A program made the translations under genes and the position numbers. Shown here in pieces: positions 5,782 to 12,835 of a stretch of 17,820 bases of DNA; position 1 is the stretch's first letter; each line of letters starts with the position of its first letter. The notes under the pieces were generated by a model, which did not search any database, was not told the DNA's origin, and saw only the letters and a list, made by a program, of their open reading frames with translations. Location: NCBI GenBank assembly GCA_040756085.1, contig JBFMAE010000104.1:1-17820 (forward strand). Direction: 5' to 3'. The stretch is from JBFMAE01 sp040756085. GTDB taxonomy: Bacteria > Desulfobacterota > BSN033 > UBA1163.

Positions 5782-6479
5782 CCCGAAGCCAACTCTTCCA
5801 GGAGTTCGTGGTTGATGATAAGAATTTTATTCTTCTTCACATCGATGATCCCTTTGGCTTTCATCTTTTTCAGGGTCCTCGAAAGGGTCTCGCTGATCGT
5901 CCCCAGTTTTGAGGCGAGTTGAGTCTTGCTACAATCCAGTTCGATTTCCTTTGAGATCTTCCCCTCTCGGAATCGAGTCGTACCGACTTTCGATGACTTC
6001 ATTGAGAGATCGATCAGATATTTGGCAATTCTGGACGAAACTTCTTTAAGAGAAAGCTCTTCGATCAATAATGCAAACCTCTTCAAATAATGGGAAAGGG
6101 TAACGATCATATTGATGCTGAGCTGGGGATTCTTTTCAATCAATTGGAGAAAATCCCTTTTCGGGAAAAAAAGGAGTTGGCTATCACTCAAGGCCTCGGC
6201 AAAGGCCGGATAAGTTCCCTCGAGAAAGAGGGCTGCCTCAGCAAAGGCATCGGGCGCGGTGACCATATGAAGGATCTGCTCCTTTCCCTCCGGTGAAATC
6301 TTATAGAGTTTCACCTTTCCTGAGAGGATGACATAAAATCCCTTCGCTTCTTCTCCATCAGAAAAGAGAACTCCCTTTTTCTCAACCTGCCTGGGTGTGG
6401 CGATGGCCCTAATCTTCCTCAGATCTTCTTCTTTCAACCCGGCAAAAAGGGGGCAACGCCTAACAAGTTCGATGGTCAT
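5769..6479 (-). CDS. Crp/Fnr family transcriptional regulator
   Basis: This 236-aa protein has an N-terminal cyclic-nucleotide-binding-type beta-roll (about 10-115: LFSDGEEAKGFYVILSGKVKLYK, then an AEAALFLEGTYPAFAEAL cassette), a long dimerisation helix (about 120-150) and a C-terminal winged helix. The recognition region is SKTQLASKLGTISETLSRTLKKMKAKGII (184-212). The Arg-Ser pair that binds cAMP in E. coli CRP is not present (Pro91-Ala92 in the cassette), so cAMP is unlikely to be the ligand. There is a single Cys (183), which excludes an FNR-type four-Cys iron-sulfur cluster. The signal may instead be haem/NO or another small ligand, as in other members. ATG 6479 was chosen because it gives a normal N-terminus. 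It is divergent from ftsH across a 404-bp gap. Confidence 0.88.
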   Translation of the reverse strand: MTIELVRRCPLFAGLKEEDLRKIRAIATPRQVEKKGVLFSDGEEAKGFYVILSGKVKLYKISPEGKEQILHMVTAPDAFAEAALFLEGTYPAFAEALSDSQLLFFPKRDFLQLIEKNPQLSINMIVTLSHYLKRFALLIEELSLKEVSSRIAKYLIDLSMKSSKVGTTRFREGKISKEIELDCSKTQLASKLGTISETLSRTLKKMKAKGIIDVKKNKILIINHELLEELASGLKI

Positions 6480-6883
6480 ATCAATGTCCCGGAATTTCTA
6501 TAAATTATTGAATTCAGGAGACCGTTTCACTTGAGGATCGCTTCGCTTAAGGCTTGAGGCATAAGATTTTTAGCCTGAAACCTCAAGTCTCACTTAGCGG
6601 GACGCTCCTACAACCTCTCTCTATGATCTCAGAAGCCTCGCCACACCGTTATTCCACCATTCCAATTGGGAGCAAAGCGATCTGAGTTTAACCTACAGTC
6701 TTTCAGGCTTTTTTTCAAGCAGAAAAGAGCTTTCCACTCCATAAGGATATATTTTTTTCAATCTTCTCAATTGGATATACCATGGTGGCTCCCATTATTT
6801 CAAAAGCTTCAGAGGAATGTATACTATTGAATTAACGAAGGGGTTATGTTAATCTAATCTTGATTTTATCAGGAGGAAATGTC
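6480..6883. other. divergent intergenic region between the regulator and ftsH
   Basis: This 404-bp gap holds the promoters of both divergent genes but no coding sequence I can support. Its left third contains the hairpin element at 6516-6609. For ftsH, TATACT at 6820-6825 is a possible -10, with only a poor -35 (ATTTCA, 6797-6802). I saw no convincing heat-shock (sigma32) promoter. The stretch 6700-6760 has several T runs without strong stems. Confidence 0.5.
6516..6609. repeat. nested hairpin element
   Basis: Three nested pairings occur: AGGAG (6516-6520) with CTCCT (6605-6609); ACTTGAGG (6529-6536) with CCTCAAGT (6581-6588); and AGGCT (6550-6554) with AGCCT (6572-6576). It resembles REP-like 'taggagcg...' hairpins found between bacterial genes. 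It lies about 37 bp upstream of the regulator's start codon and could overlap its promoter. Confidence 0.55.
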
Positions 6884-8677
6884 TTGAATTCTCTTTATAA
6901 AAACCTCTTTTTTTGGGCGATCATCCTCATTATCATGATCCTCCTTTTCAACCTCTTCAGCAAACCCAAACAGACGGTGTTAGAAAAAAATTACTCCGAT
7001 TTCATCTCTGCCGTTGAAAACAACCGTGTGCTTGAGGTTGAGGCCCGCGGAAGAAATATTATGTGGAGAGACTCAGAAGGTAAACGTTATAAAACCTATG
7101 CACCCGAAGACCCTGAGATGATTAAAATCCTCCGCGAGAAGAAGGTGATGATTAATGCCAAGAAAGAGGAGGAATCTCCTCTCTGGCAAAACATCCTCAT
7201 CTCCTGGTTTCCGATGATCCTTTTGATCGGTGTTTGGATCTTTTTCATGAGGCAGGTTCAGATTGGGGGTGGAAAGGCCCTCTCCTTCGGAAAGAGCAAG
7301 GCCAAAATTCTGACCAAAGAACTTCATCAGGTGACCTTTGAAAATGTGGCCGGAATTGATGAGGCGAAAGATGAGCTGGAGGAGATCATTGCCTTCCTCA
7401 GGGATCCAAAGAAATTTACCAAATTGGGAGGAAGAATACCCAAAGGGGTTCTTCTCATTGGAGCCCCTGGAACGGGCAAGACACTTCTGGCCCGAGCCAT
7501 CGCGGGCGAAGCCGATGTCCCCTTCTTCAGTATCAGTGGCTCTGATTTTGTTGAGATGTTCGTTGGCGTGGGGGCTTCCAGGGTACGTGACCTCTTCCTC
7601 CAGGGGAAACGCAATGCCCCTTGCATCATCTTCATCGATGAAATTGATGCTGTGGGCAGGCATCGGGGAGCGGGTTTGGGCGGAGGCCATGATGAGCGGG
7701 AACAGACCCTGAACCAATTATTAGTTGAAATGGACGGGTTCGAATCGAACGAAGGGGTGATCTTAATCTCTGCTACAAACCGACCGGATGTCCTGGACCC
7801 GGCTCTCCTCAGACCGGGCCGATTCGATCGCCAAGTGGTCGTCCCTGTACCCGATGTGAAGGGGAGAGAGGAAATTCTGAAGGTTCACTCCAAACGGACA
7901 CCCTTGGCTGACGATGTCAATTTTGCAGTCCTGGCGAGAGGCACCCCTGGATTTACCGGTGCCGATCTCGAGAATCTGGTGAACGAAGCGGCTCTCCTGG
8001 CTGCCCGATTGGGAAAGGAACGGGTTGAGATGATCGACCTGGAGCAGGCCAAGGATAAGGTTTTGATGGGGGTGGAACGAAAATCGATGATCATCCCTCT
8101 GGAAGAGCGGCGAATTACAGCCTACCACGAGGCTGGCCACACTTTAGTAGCCAGAATGATCCCAGGAACAGACCCCATCCACAAGGTGACGATCATCCCG
8201 AGAGGAAGGGCCCTGGGCCTCACCCAGCAGCTTCCCATCGATGAAAAACATACTTATCCAAAGGATTACCTTCTGAACAATATTGCCGTCATGATGGGAG
8301 GAAGAGCTGCCGAGGAATTGGTGTTGAACCGCCAGACCACAGGGGCTGGAAATGACATTGAACGAGCCACAGAGATCGCAAGGAAGATGGTTTGTGAATG
8401 GGGGATGAGCGAAAAACTTGGCCCACTGGCCTTCGGTCAGAAAGAGGAACAGATCTTTTTAGGAAGAGAATTTGCTCAACACCGGGATTACAGCGAAGAG
8501 ACGGCCCGTCTGATCGATAATGAGATCCGGAATATTGTCACCCAGAGTTATGAAAAAGCAAAAGACATCGTCCAGAAGAATATGGCCATACTCCATCAAC
8601 TGGCTAATACCCTTCTCGAAAAAGAGGTTCTCGACGGACACCAGATCGATTCCATTATAAAGGGTGAGATGGTTTAA
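6884..8677 (+). CDS. ftsH: ATP-dependent zinc metalloprotease FtsH
   Basis: This is a hexameric inner-membrane AAA protease that degrades misassembled membrane proteins and regulators. The 597-aa protein has a first membrane helix (about 8-25), a short periplasmic domain (about 26-103), a second helix (about 104-122), then the AAA domain with Walker A GAPGTGKT (193-200), Walker B IIFIDEID (248-255), the second region of homology ending RPGRFDRQV, and the zinc site HEAGH (415-419). The start is TTG 6884, because AGGAGG (6871-6876) is ideally spaced from it; a TTG at 6860 has no ribosome site. The length is slightly short of the 610-650 aa norm, mainly because the C-terminal tail is short. It overlaps the longest folP frame and heads the ftsH-folP-glmM cluster. 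Confidence 0.97.
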   Translation: MNSLYKNLFFWAIILIIMILLFNLFSKPKQTVLEKNYSDFISAVENNRVLEVEARGRNIMWRDSEGKRYKTYAPEDPEMIKILREKKVMINAKKEEESPLWQNILISWFPMILLIGVWIFFMRQVQIGGGKALSFGKSKAKILTKELHQVTFENVAGIDEAKDELEEIIAFLRDPKKFTKLGGRIPKGVLLIGAPGTGKTLLARAIAGEADVPFFSISGSDFVEMFVGVGASRVRDLFLQGKRNAPCIIFIDEIDAVGRHRGAGLGGGHDEREQTLNQLLVEMDGFESNEGVILISATNRPDVLDPALLRPGRFDRQVVVPVPDVKGREEILKVHSKRTPLADDVNFAVLARGTPGFTGADLENLVNEAALLAARLGKERVEMIDLEQAKDKVLMGVERKSMIIPLEERRITAYHEAGHTLVARMIPGTDPIHKVTIIPRGRALGLTQQLPIDEKHTYPKDYLLNNIAVMMGGRAAEELVLNRQTTGAGNDIERATEIARKMVCEWGMSEKLGPLAFGQKEEQIFLGREFAQHRDYSEETARLIDNEIRNIVTQSYEKAKDIVQKNMAILHQLANTLLEKEVLDGHQIDSIIKGEMV

Positions 8678-8711
8678 CCCCGTCTGGCTCATCCCCTCCT
8701 CCATAAAAGAG

Positions 8712-9944
8712 ATGAATTTGATTCGATGCCTTCACATCACCAATGCCAGAGAGGCGATCCATCAAATGGGCAAGGTGGGGGTGGATACCACTGGCATAAA
8801 GTTGATGAAAGAGAAGACCCTCCATTTCAACATCAAGGTGGAAGGAATCGATCCCCGAACGGCCAACCTTCTCAAACAGGAGATGCTCTCCCTGGGCGGG
8901 GATGCCGCTCTTGATAAAAGAGGACTCGATTGTAGTGCCAAACAGACCGATGCCATTCTGATGGGCACTCAAAAACAGTTCGGAAAACTGATCCTTAAAT
9001 TGGATCAATATCCTGAACTTCAATCCTTTGCCCAGTCCTTGGGGGAGACGTTTAAAAATCTTTCTAAGACCCATCACACGATTCGCTGCCGGAAACGGAC
9101 TTTCACACTGGGAAGACGCACCCTTCTGATGGGTGTTCTCAATGTCACACCCGATTCCTTTTCAGACGGCGGCCTCTTCTTCGATAAAGAGAAAGCCATT
9201 GCTCACGGGTTGAGGATGGTCGAAGAGGGAGCGGATATTTTAGATATAGGTGGTGAATCAACCAGGCCAGGTTCAAAACCCCTCGGATTGGATGAAGAAC
9301 TTGGCCGGGTCATCCCTGTGATCGAAGTCCTTTCCCAAAAGATAGATGTCCCGATATCGATCGATACATATAAATCGACCGTGGCTCAGAAAGCCATTGA
9401 AGCTGGGGCTGAAATCGTCAATGATATCAGTGGATTACACTTCGATCCAAGCCTTGCACAGGTGGTTGCTAAGGAGGATCTCCCTCTCATCCTTATGCAT
9501 ATCCGTGGAACACCTGAAACGATGCAGCAGAATGTCCATTATGACTCCCTTTTTTCTGAAATAATTAACTACCTAAAGGATTCCATTCAACGGGCGGAAT
9601 CTGCTGGATTAAACCCCGAACAGATCATTATCGACCCTGGGATCGGTTTTGGGAAAACCCTTGAGGACAACCTTCTCATTATAAAAAATCTCATTGAATT
9701 CCGAGTACTTGGGAAACCTATCCTCTTGGGGACGTCACGAAAAAGTTTCATCGGAAAGATTCTCAATGCCGAGTTAAAAGACAGGCTCGAAGGAACCCTT
9801 TCAAGCATCGCCATTGGGGTTCTTAACGGGGCTCATATCATTCGATGCCACGATGTTCTACAGGCCAAAAAGGCAATTGCTGTAGCTGATGCGATTAAGA
9901 TGGCGGGTAGTTTTAAGATTGATAAACTTGACCTTTTCAAGTGA
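8712..9944 (+). CDS. folP: dihydropteroate synthase with an N-terminal extension domain
   Basis: It condenses p-aminobenzoate with hydroxymethyl-dihydropterin pyrophosphate to make dihydropteroate for folate synthesis. The TIM-barrel part starts near residue 130 and has all the usual blocks: MGVLNVTPDSFSDGG, DIGGESTRPGS, IDTYKS, NDISGL, LMHIRGTPETMQ, IIDPGIGFGKTLEDN and LLGTSRKSFIG. Ahead of it is an extra domain of about 115 aa (GVDTTGIKLM, LKQEMLSLGGDAALDKRG, DAILMGTQKQ), which I know from DHPS of Geobacter-like bacteria and some archaea; its role is unknown. ATG 8712 gives an N-terminus (MNLIRCLHITNAREA) that fits such homologues. An in-frame ATG at 8664, overlapping the ftsH stop by 14 bp, would add 16 residues and allow coupling. 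Neither start has a strong ribosome site. Confidence 0.93.
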   Translation: MNLIRCLHITNAREAIHQMGKVGVDTTGIKLMKEKTLHFNIKVEGIDPRTANLLKQEMLSLGGDAALDKRGLDCSAKQTDAILMGTQKQFGKLILKLDQYPELQSFAQSLGETFKNLSKTHHTIRCRKRTFTLGRRTLLMGVLNVTPDSFSDGGLFFDKEKAIAHGLRMVEEGADILDIGGESTRPGSKPLGLDEELGRVIPVIEVLSQKIDVPISIDTYKSTVAQKAIEAGAEIVNDISGLHFDPSLAQVVAKEDLPLILMHIRGTPETMQQNVHYDSLFSEIINYLKDSIQRAESAGLNPEQIIIDPGIGFGKTLEDNLLIIKNLIEFRVLGKPILLGTSRKSFIGKILNAELKDRLEGTLSSIAIGVLNGAHIIRCHDVLQAKKAIAVADAIKMAGSFKIDKLDLFK

Positions 9945-9967
9945 ATTATGTTAACGATTTCAAGTAA

Positions 9968-10124
9968 ACCCCGTTAGAAGGTCTCCGACCTTCCAAGGGG
10001 ATGGCTCACACGGGGCTTTAAACCCCGTGTTCGCCCCAAAAGGAATTTTATATCCATCCCCGTTGCAAGCTCCGTAAGACCTTCGGTCTCTTACGGGGCA
10101 AGCAGCGGGGCTTTCTAACGGGGT
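9968..10124. repeat. cloverleaf-like palindromic element between folP and glmM
   Basis: A perfect 12-bp terminal stem, ACCCCGTTAGAA (9968-9979) with TTCTAACGGGGT (10113-10124), encloses three hairpins. These are AAGGTC/GACCTT (9978-9983 with 9987-9992, 3-nt loop; it shares two bases with the terminal stem); ACACGGGG/CCCCGTGT (10008-10015 with 10023-10030); and CCGTAAGA/TCTTACGG (10072-10079 with 10089-10096), the last extended by CCCCG (10058-10062) with CGGGG (10106-10110). The word CCCCGT recurs in the terminal and inner stems. No open frame here is credible. It fills nearly the whole 199-bp gap and ends 19 bp before glmM. Confidence 0.8.
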
Positions 10125-10143
10125 AAAGAAACAGGGAAAGCAG

Positions 10144-11496
10144 ATGGTCCGAAAGTTATTTGGAACAGATGGGATTAGAGGGGTCGCCAATGTGGACCCG
10201 ATGACCGGGGAGCTGGCCATGCAGTTAGGCAGAGCCATTGCCCACCTCTTTAAGGAGGTGAAAGGGAGGCATCGGATTGTCGTGGGAAAAGACACCCGGC
10301 TTTCAGGTTATATGCTGGAAACGGCTCTTGCTTCAGGCATCTGTTCCATGGGAGCCGATGTGATGCTGGTGGGACCCTTGCCCACTCCGGGCATCGCCTT
10401 CATCACCACCAGTATGCGGGCTAATGCCGGGGTCGTCATCTCAGCTTCACATAATCCTTATTACGACAACGGAATCAAGATCTTTTCACAAAACGGCTTT
10501 AAACTTCCCGATGAGATGGAACATCGGATCGAAGAACTGATCCTTTCCAACCACCTCCACTCCCTCCGGCCCACGGCCAGTGAAGTAGGGAAGGCCCATC
10601 GGATCGATGATGCCATCGGGAGATATGTGGTCTTCCTCAAAAACACCTTTCCCAACAACCTGACCCTGGATGGGCTTCGTATTGCTATAGATTGTGCCAA
10701 CGGAGCGGCCTACCGGGTAGCACCTACCGTTTTCGAAGAATTGGGAGCAGAGGTGATACCCATTGGCGTGGAACCGAATGGGGAGAATATCAATTCAGAT
10801 TGTGGCTCCCTTCATCCGGAAGTGGTCAGTCGCATCGTCCTTGAAAAAGGAGCGGACATCGGGATGGCATTGGATGGGGATGCCGACCGGATCATCTTTA
10901 TAGATCGTCATGGGAATCAGGTGGACGGAGATAGAATTCTGGCCATCTTTGGTCTCCAACTATTATCAGAAGACCGGTTGAAGAAGGGCACCCTCGTCAC
11001 CACCGTGATGAGCAATATTGGACTGGACCGGACCATGGAAAAAGCCGGAGGAAAAGTGATCAGGACCCAGGTGGGAGACCGGTATGTTGTGGAGGAGATG
11101 GTCCGGGGAGGCTACAACCTGGGAGGTGAACAGTCAGGCCATACTATCTTCCTGGATTACAACACGACCTGTGACGGTACCCTCACCGCCCTTCAAGTTC
11201 TGGCCATCATGAAACGGAAGGAACGGCAATTGGATGAACTGGCTTTAGTGATGGAACCTCTTCCTCAGGTGCTCTACAATGTGAAGGTCAAAGAGAAGAA
11301 AGAGCTTTCTGAGATTCCAGAGATAGAAAACAGGATTAGAAAGATTAAAGAAACCTTAGGTAATGCGGGAAGGATTTTAGTTCGTTACTCAGGAACCGAG
11401 CCTCTCCTCCGGATCATGGTCGAGGGTGAAGATGAAACAAAACTCCATCAGTTTGCTCAAGACATTGCGGAATTGGTAAAAAAACATCTCACTTAA
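10144..11496 (+). CDS. glmM: phosphoglucosamine mutase
   Basis: This cytoplasmic enzyme interconverts glucosamine 6-phosphate and glucosamine 1-phosphate on the way to UDP-GlcNAc for peptidoglycan and LPS. The 450-aa length and motifs are standard: KLFGTDGIRG at the N-terminus, the phosphoserine loop ISASHNPYYDNGIKIF with Ser102, the magnesium loop DGDADR (244-249), the sugar-binding GGEQSGH, and RYSGTEPLLRIMVEG at the C-terminus. ATG 10144 is preceded by AGGGAAAG. In related bacteria cdaA and cdaR lie directly upstream; here they are absent and a palindromic element occupies the spot. Confidence 0.97.
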   Translation: MVRKLFGTDGIRGVANVDPMTGELAMQLGRAIAHLFKEVKGRHRIVVGKDTRLSGYMLETALASGICSMGADVMLVGPLPTPGIAFITTSMRANAGVVISASHNPYYDNGIKIFSQNGFKLPDEMEHRIEELILSNHLHSLRPTASEVGKAHRIDDAIGRYVVFLKNTFPNNLTLDGLRIAIDCANGAAYRVAPTVFEELGAEVIPIGVEPNGENINSDCGSLHPEVVSRIVLEKGADIGMALDGDADRIIFIDRHGNQVDGDRILAIFGLQLLSEDRLKKGTLVTTVMSNIGLDRTMEKAGGKVIRTQVGDRYVVEEMVRGGYNLGGEQSGHTIFLDYNTTCDGTLTALQVLAIMKRKERQLDELALVMEPLPQVLYNVKVKEKKELSEIPEIENRIRKIKETLGNAGRILVRYSGTEPLLRIMVEGEDETKLHQFAQDIAELVKKHLT

Positions 11497-11562
11497 CCCC
11501 CTCCCCTCCTCCCCCGCAAGTGCCTGCCTGCGGTAGGCAGGGGGGATGAATATGGTGGGGGG
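11496..11562. repeat. C-rich/G-rich repeat with an inserted CCTGCCTGC palindrome
   Basis: A C-rich arm (about 11496-11518) and a G-rich arm (about 11541-11562) flank the stem CCTGCCTGC / GTAGGCAGG at 11524-11542. That inner stem is nearly identical to the one at 14488-14506. The arrangement looks like one repeat placed in the loop of another. It begins at the glmM stop codon and ends about 20 bp before pdxJ. Confidence 0.65.
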
Positions 11563-11580
11563 TGATTTCTATGGGGATTT

Positions 11581-12294
11581 ATGGCAAGATTGGGGGTCAA
11601 TATCGACCATGTAGCAACAGTGAGACAGGCCCGGGGAGTGATGTATCCAGATCCCGTCACTGCTGCCGGAATCGTGGAATTGGCCGGAGCAGATGGGATC
11701 GTATGCCATCTGAGAGAGGATCGTCGCCACATTCAGGATCGAGATCTCCGGCTTCTCAGAGAGGTTGTTCAAACCCGTTTGAACCTGGAGATGGCTGCCA
11801 CAGAGGAGATGATTCGCATTGCCCTGGCTACCAATCCGGACATCGTCACCCTTGTTCCTGAGAAGCGAGAAGAGTTGACGACCGAAGGAGGCCTCGATGT
11901 GATCAAATTCTTTCGCCCCCTCAAAAAGGCAATCCAGCGGCTCCAGAGAGGGGGAATTCCCGTCAGTCTCTTCATCGATCCCAGAAAGGATCAAATCAAA
12001 GCCTCGGAAGGAGTGGGAGCCAATGCGATCGAAATTCATACCGGTCATTATTGCGATGCAAAGACCCCTGCTGAGTCGGATGAAGAACTAAAGAAAATCC
12101 TCGATGCAGTTGGGGAAGCTTCTCACTGCGATCTTCAGATCGCAGGAGGACATGGCCTCAACTATGTCAATGTCCGGCGGATTGCAGAAATCAAGGAAAT
12201 GGAAGAACTCAATATCGGCCATAGCATTATCGCCCGGGCAGTCCTCGTGGGCCTGGATCGGGCTGTCCGAGAGATGATCGCTCTGATTAAATAA
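11581..12294 (+). CDS. pdxJ: pyridoxine 5'-phosphate synthase
   Basis: It joins 1-deoxyxylulose 5-phosphate with 3-amino-2-oxopropyl phosphate, the last ring-forming step of the DXP-dependent vitamin B6 route. The 237-aa TIM barrel is of normal length. Visible motifs are RLGVNIDHVATVRQARG (3-19), GADGIVCHLREDRRHI (36-51) with the catalytic-region His43, LNLEMA with Glu70, and AGGHGLNYVNV with the later active-site His. ATG 11581 has GGGGA just upstream. Its placement after glmM and before acpS is conserved in Geobacter-type genomes. No other B6 gene is in the window. Confidence 0.97.
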   Translation: MARLGVNIDHVATVRQARGVMYPDPVTAAGIVELAGADGIVCHLREDRRHIQDRDLRLLREVVQTRLNLEMAATEEMIRIALATNPDIVTLVPEKREELTTEGGLDVIKFFRPLKKAIQRLQRGGIPVSLFIDPRKDQIKASEGVGANAIEIHTGHYCDAKTPAESDEELKKILDAVGEASHCDLQIAGGHGLNYVNVRRIAEIKEMEELNIGHSIIARAVLVGLDRAVREMIALIK

Positions 12295-12302
12295 CAGTTT
12301 TG

Positions 12303-12382
12303 AGTTCGGAGTCGAAAAACAGAAGACTCTGAAACTCATAGCAATTTATAAACTTAATTCTTCGAACTAATTACTCCGAACT
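12303..12382. repeat. inverted repeat AGTTCGGAGT in the pdxJ-acpS gap
   Basis: AGTTCGGAGT (12303-12312) is repeated exactly in inverse as ACTCCGAACT (12373-12382), with further partial matches (GTCGAA near 12311 and TTCGAA near 12360). It starts 9 bp after the pdxJ stop and ends 7 bp before the acpS ATG. The same word builds the repeat at 12771-12810. Confidence 0.75.
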
Positions 12383-12388
12383 TCAGGG

Positions 12389-12772
12389 ATGATCGTCGGA
12401 ACGGGTATCGATATTGTGAATATCGAACGGATCGAGCGTTTGATGGCTCGTTGGGGAGATCTCTTTCTCAATCGTGTCTATACAGAGAAAGAAATGATCT
12501 GGTGTCAACACCGGACCCGACCCTCAGAATGTTTTGCCATCCGGTTTGCAGCGAAAGAGGCTTTTCTCAAGGCGATTGGGTGGGGGCTTCGAAATGGTAT
12601 CCAATGGACGGATATCGAAGTGGAGAACGATCCCATGGGAAAACCTTCGTTCGCCTTTCATCGAAAGGCAAGGGAGGTCCTCGAAACCCACCGAATTGAA
12701 AGGACTCTGCTCACCCTTTCCCACGACCGACCCTATGCCGTGGCCCATGTGATTTTAGTTGGGAGTAGTTAG
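12389..12772 (+). CDS. acpS: holo-[acyl-carrier-protein] synthase
   Basis: It moves the 4'-phosphopantetheine arm from CoA to a serine of apo-ACP, activating fatty-acid synthesis. The 127-aa length is normal. The start MIVGTGIDIVNIERIE is the canonical AcpS N-terminus with magnesium ligand Asp8, and RFAAKEAFLKAIG (52-64) carries Glu57 and Lys56. The C-terminus ends SHDRPYAVAHVIL, as expected. There is no well-spaced Shine-Dalgarno; the preceding repeat runs almost to the start. The stop codon (12770-12772) shares its last two bases with the next inverted repeat. Confidence 0.95.
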   Translation: MIVGTGIDIVNIERIERLMARWGDLFLNRVYTEKEMIWCQHRTRPSECFAIRFAAKEAFLKAIGWGLRNGIQWTDIEVENDPMGKPSFAFHRKAREVLETHRIERTLLTLSHDRPYAVAHVILVGSS

Positions 12773-12810
12773 TTCGGAGTTCGGAGGGTTTAGTTTTGAA
12801 ACTCCGAACT
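12771..12810. repeat. inverted repeat AGTTCGGAGTT in the acpS-nnrDE gap
   Basis: AGTTCGGAGTT (12771-12781) and AACTCCGAACT (12800-12810) are exact inverse copies 18 nt apart. The left arm begins inside the acpS stop codon and carries an extra tandem TTCGGAG. As RNA this is an 11-bp hairpin. It uses the same word as the repeat at 12303-12382, one gene upstream. Confidence 0.8.
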
Positions 12811-12835
12811 CAGAACTTAAAAGAGGGAAAAAGTG

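Noticed and set aside
6797..6825. Firm ftsH promoter
   Set aside because: TATACT is an acceptable -10 but the -35 is poor, and no heat-shock consensus was found, so it is mentioned only within the intergenic entry.
7073..7717. - strand frame of 214 codons within ftsH
   Set aside because: Antisense shadow of a highly conserved gene; no motif or ribosome site of its own.
9968..10124. tRNA or other known structured RNA, because of the cloverleaf shape
   Set aside because: No T-loop GTTCAA-type motif, no acceptor CCA pattern and wrong stem sizes; better described as a palindromic repeat.
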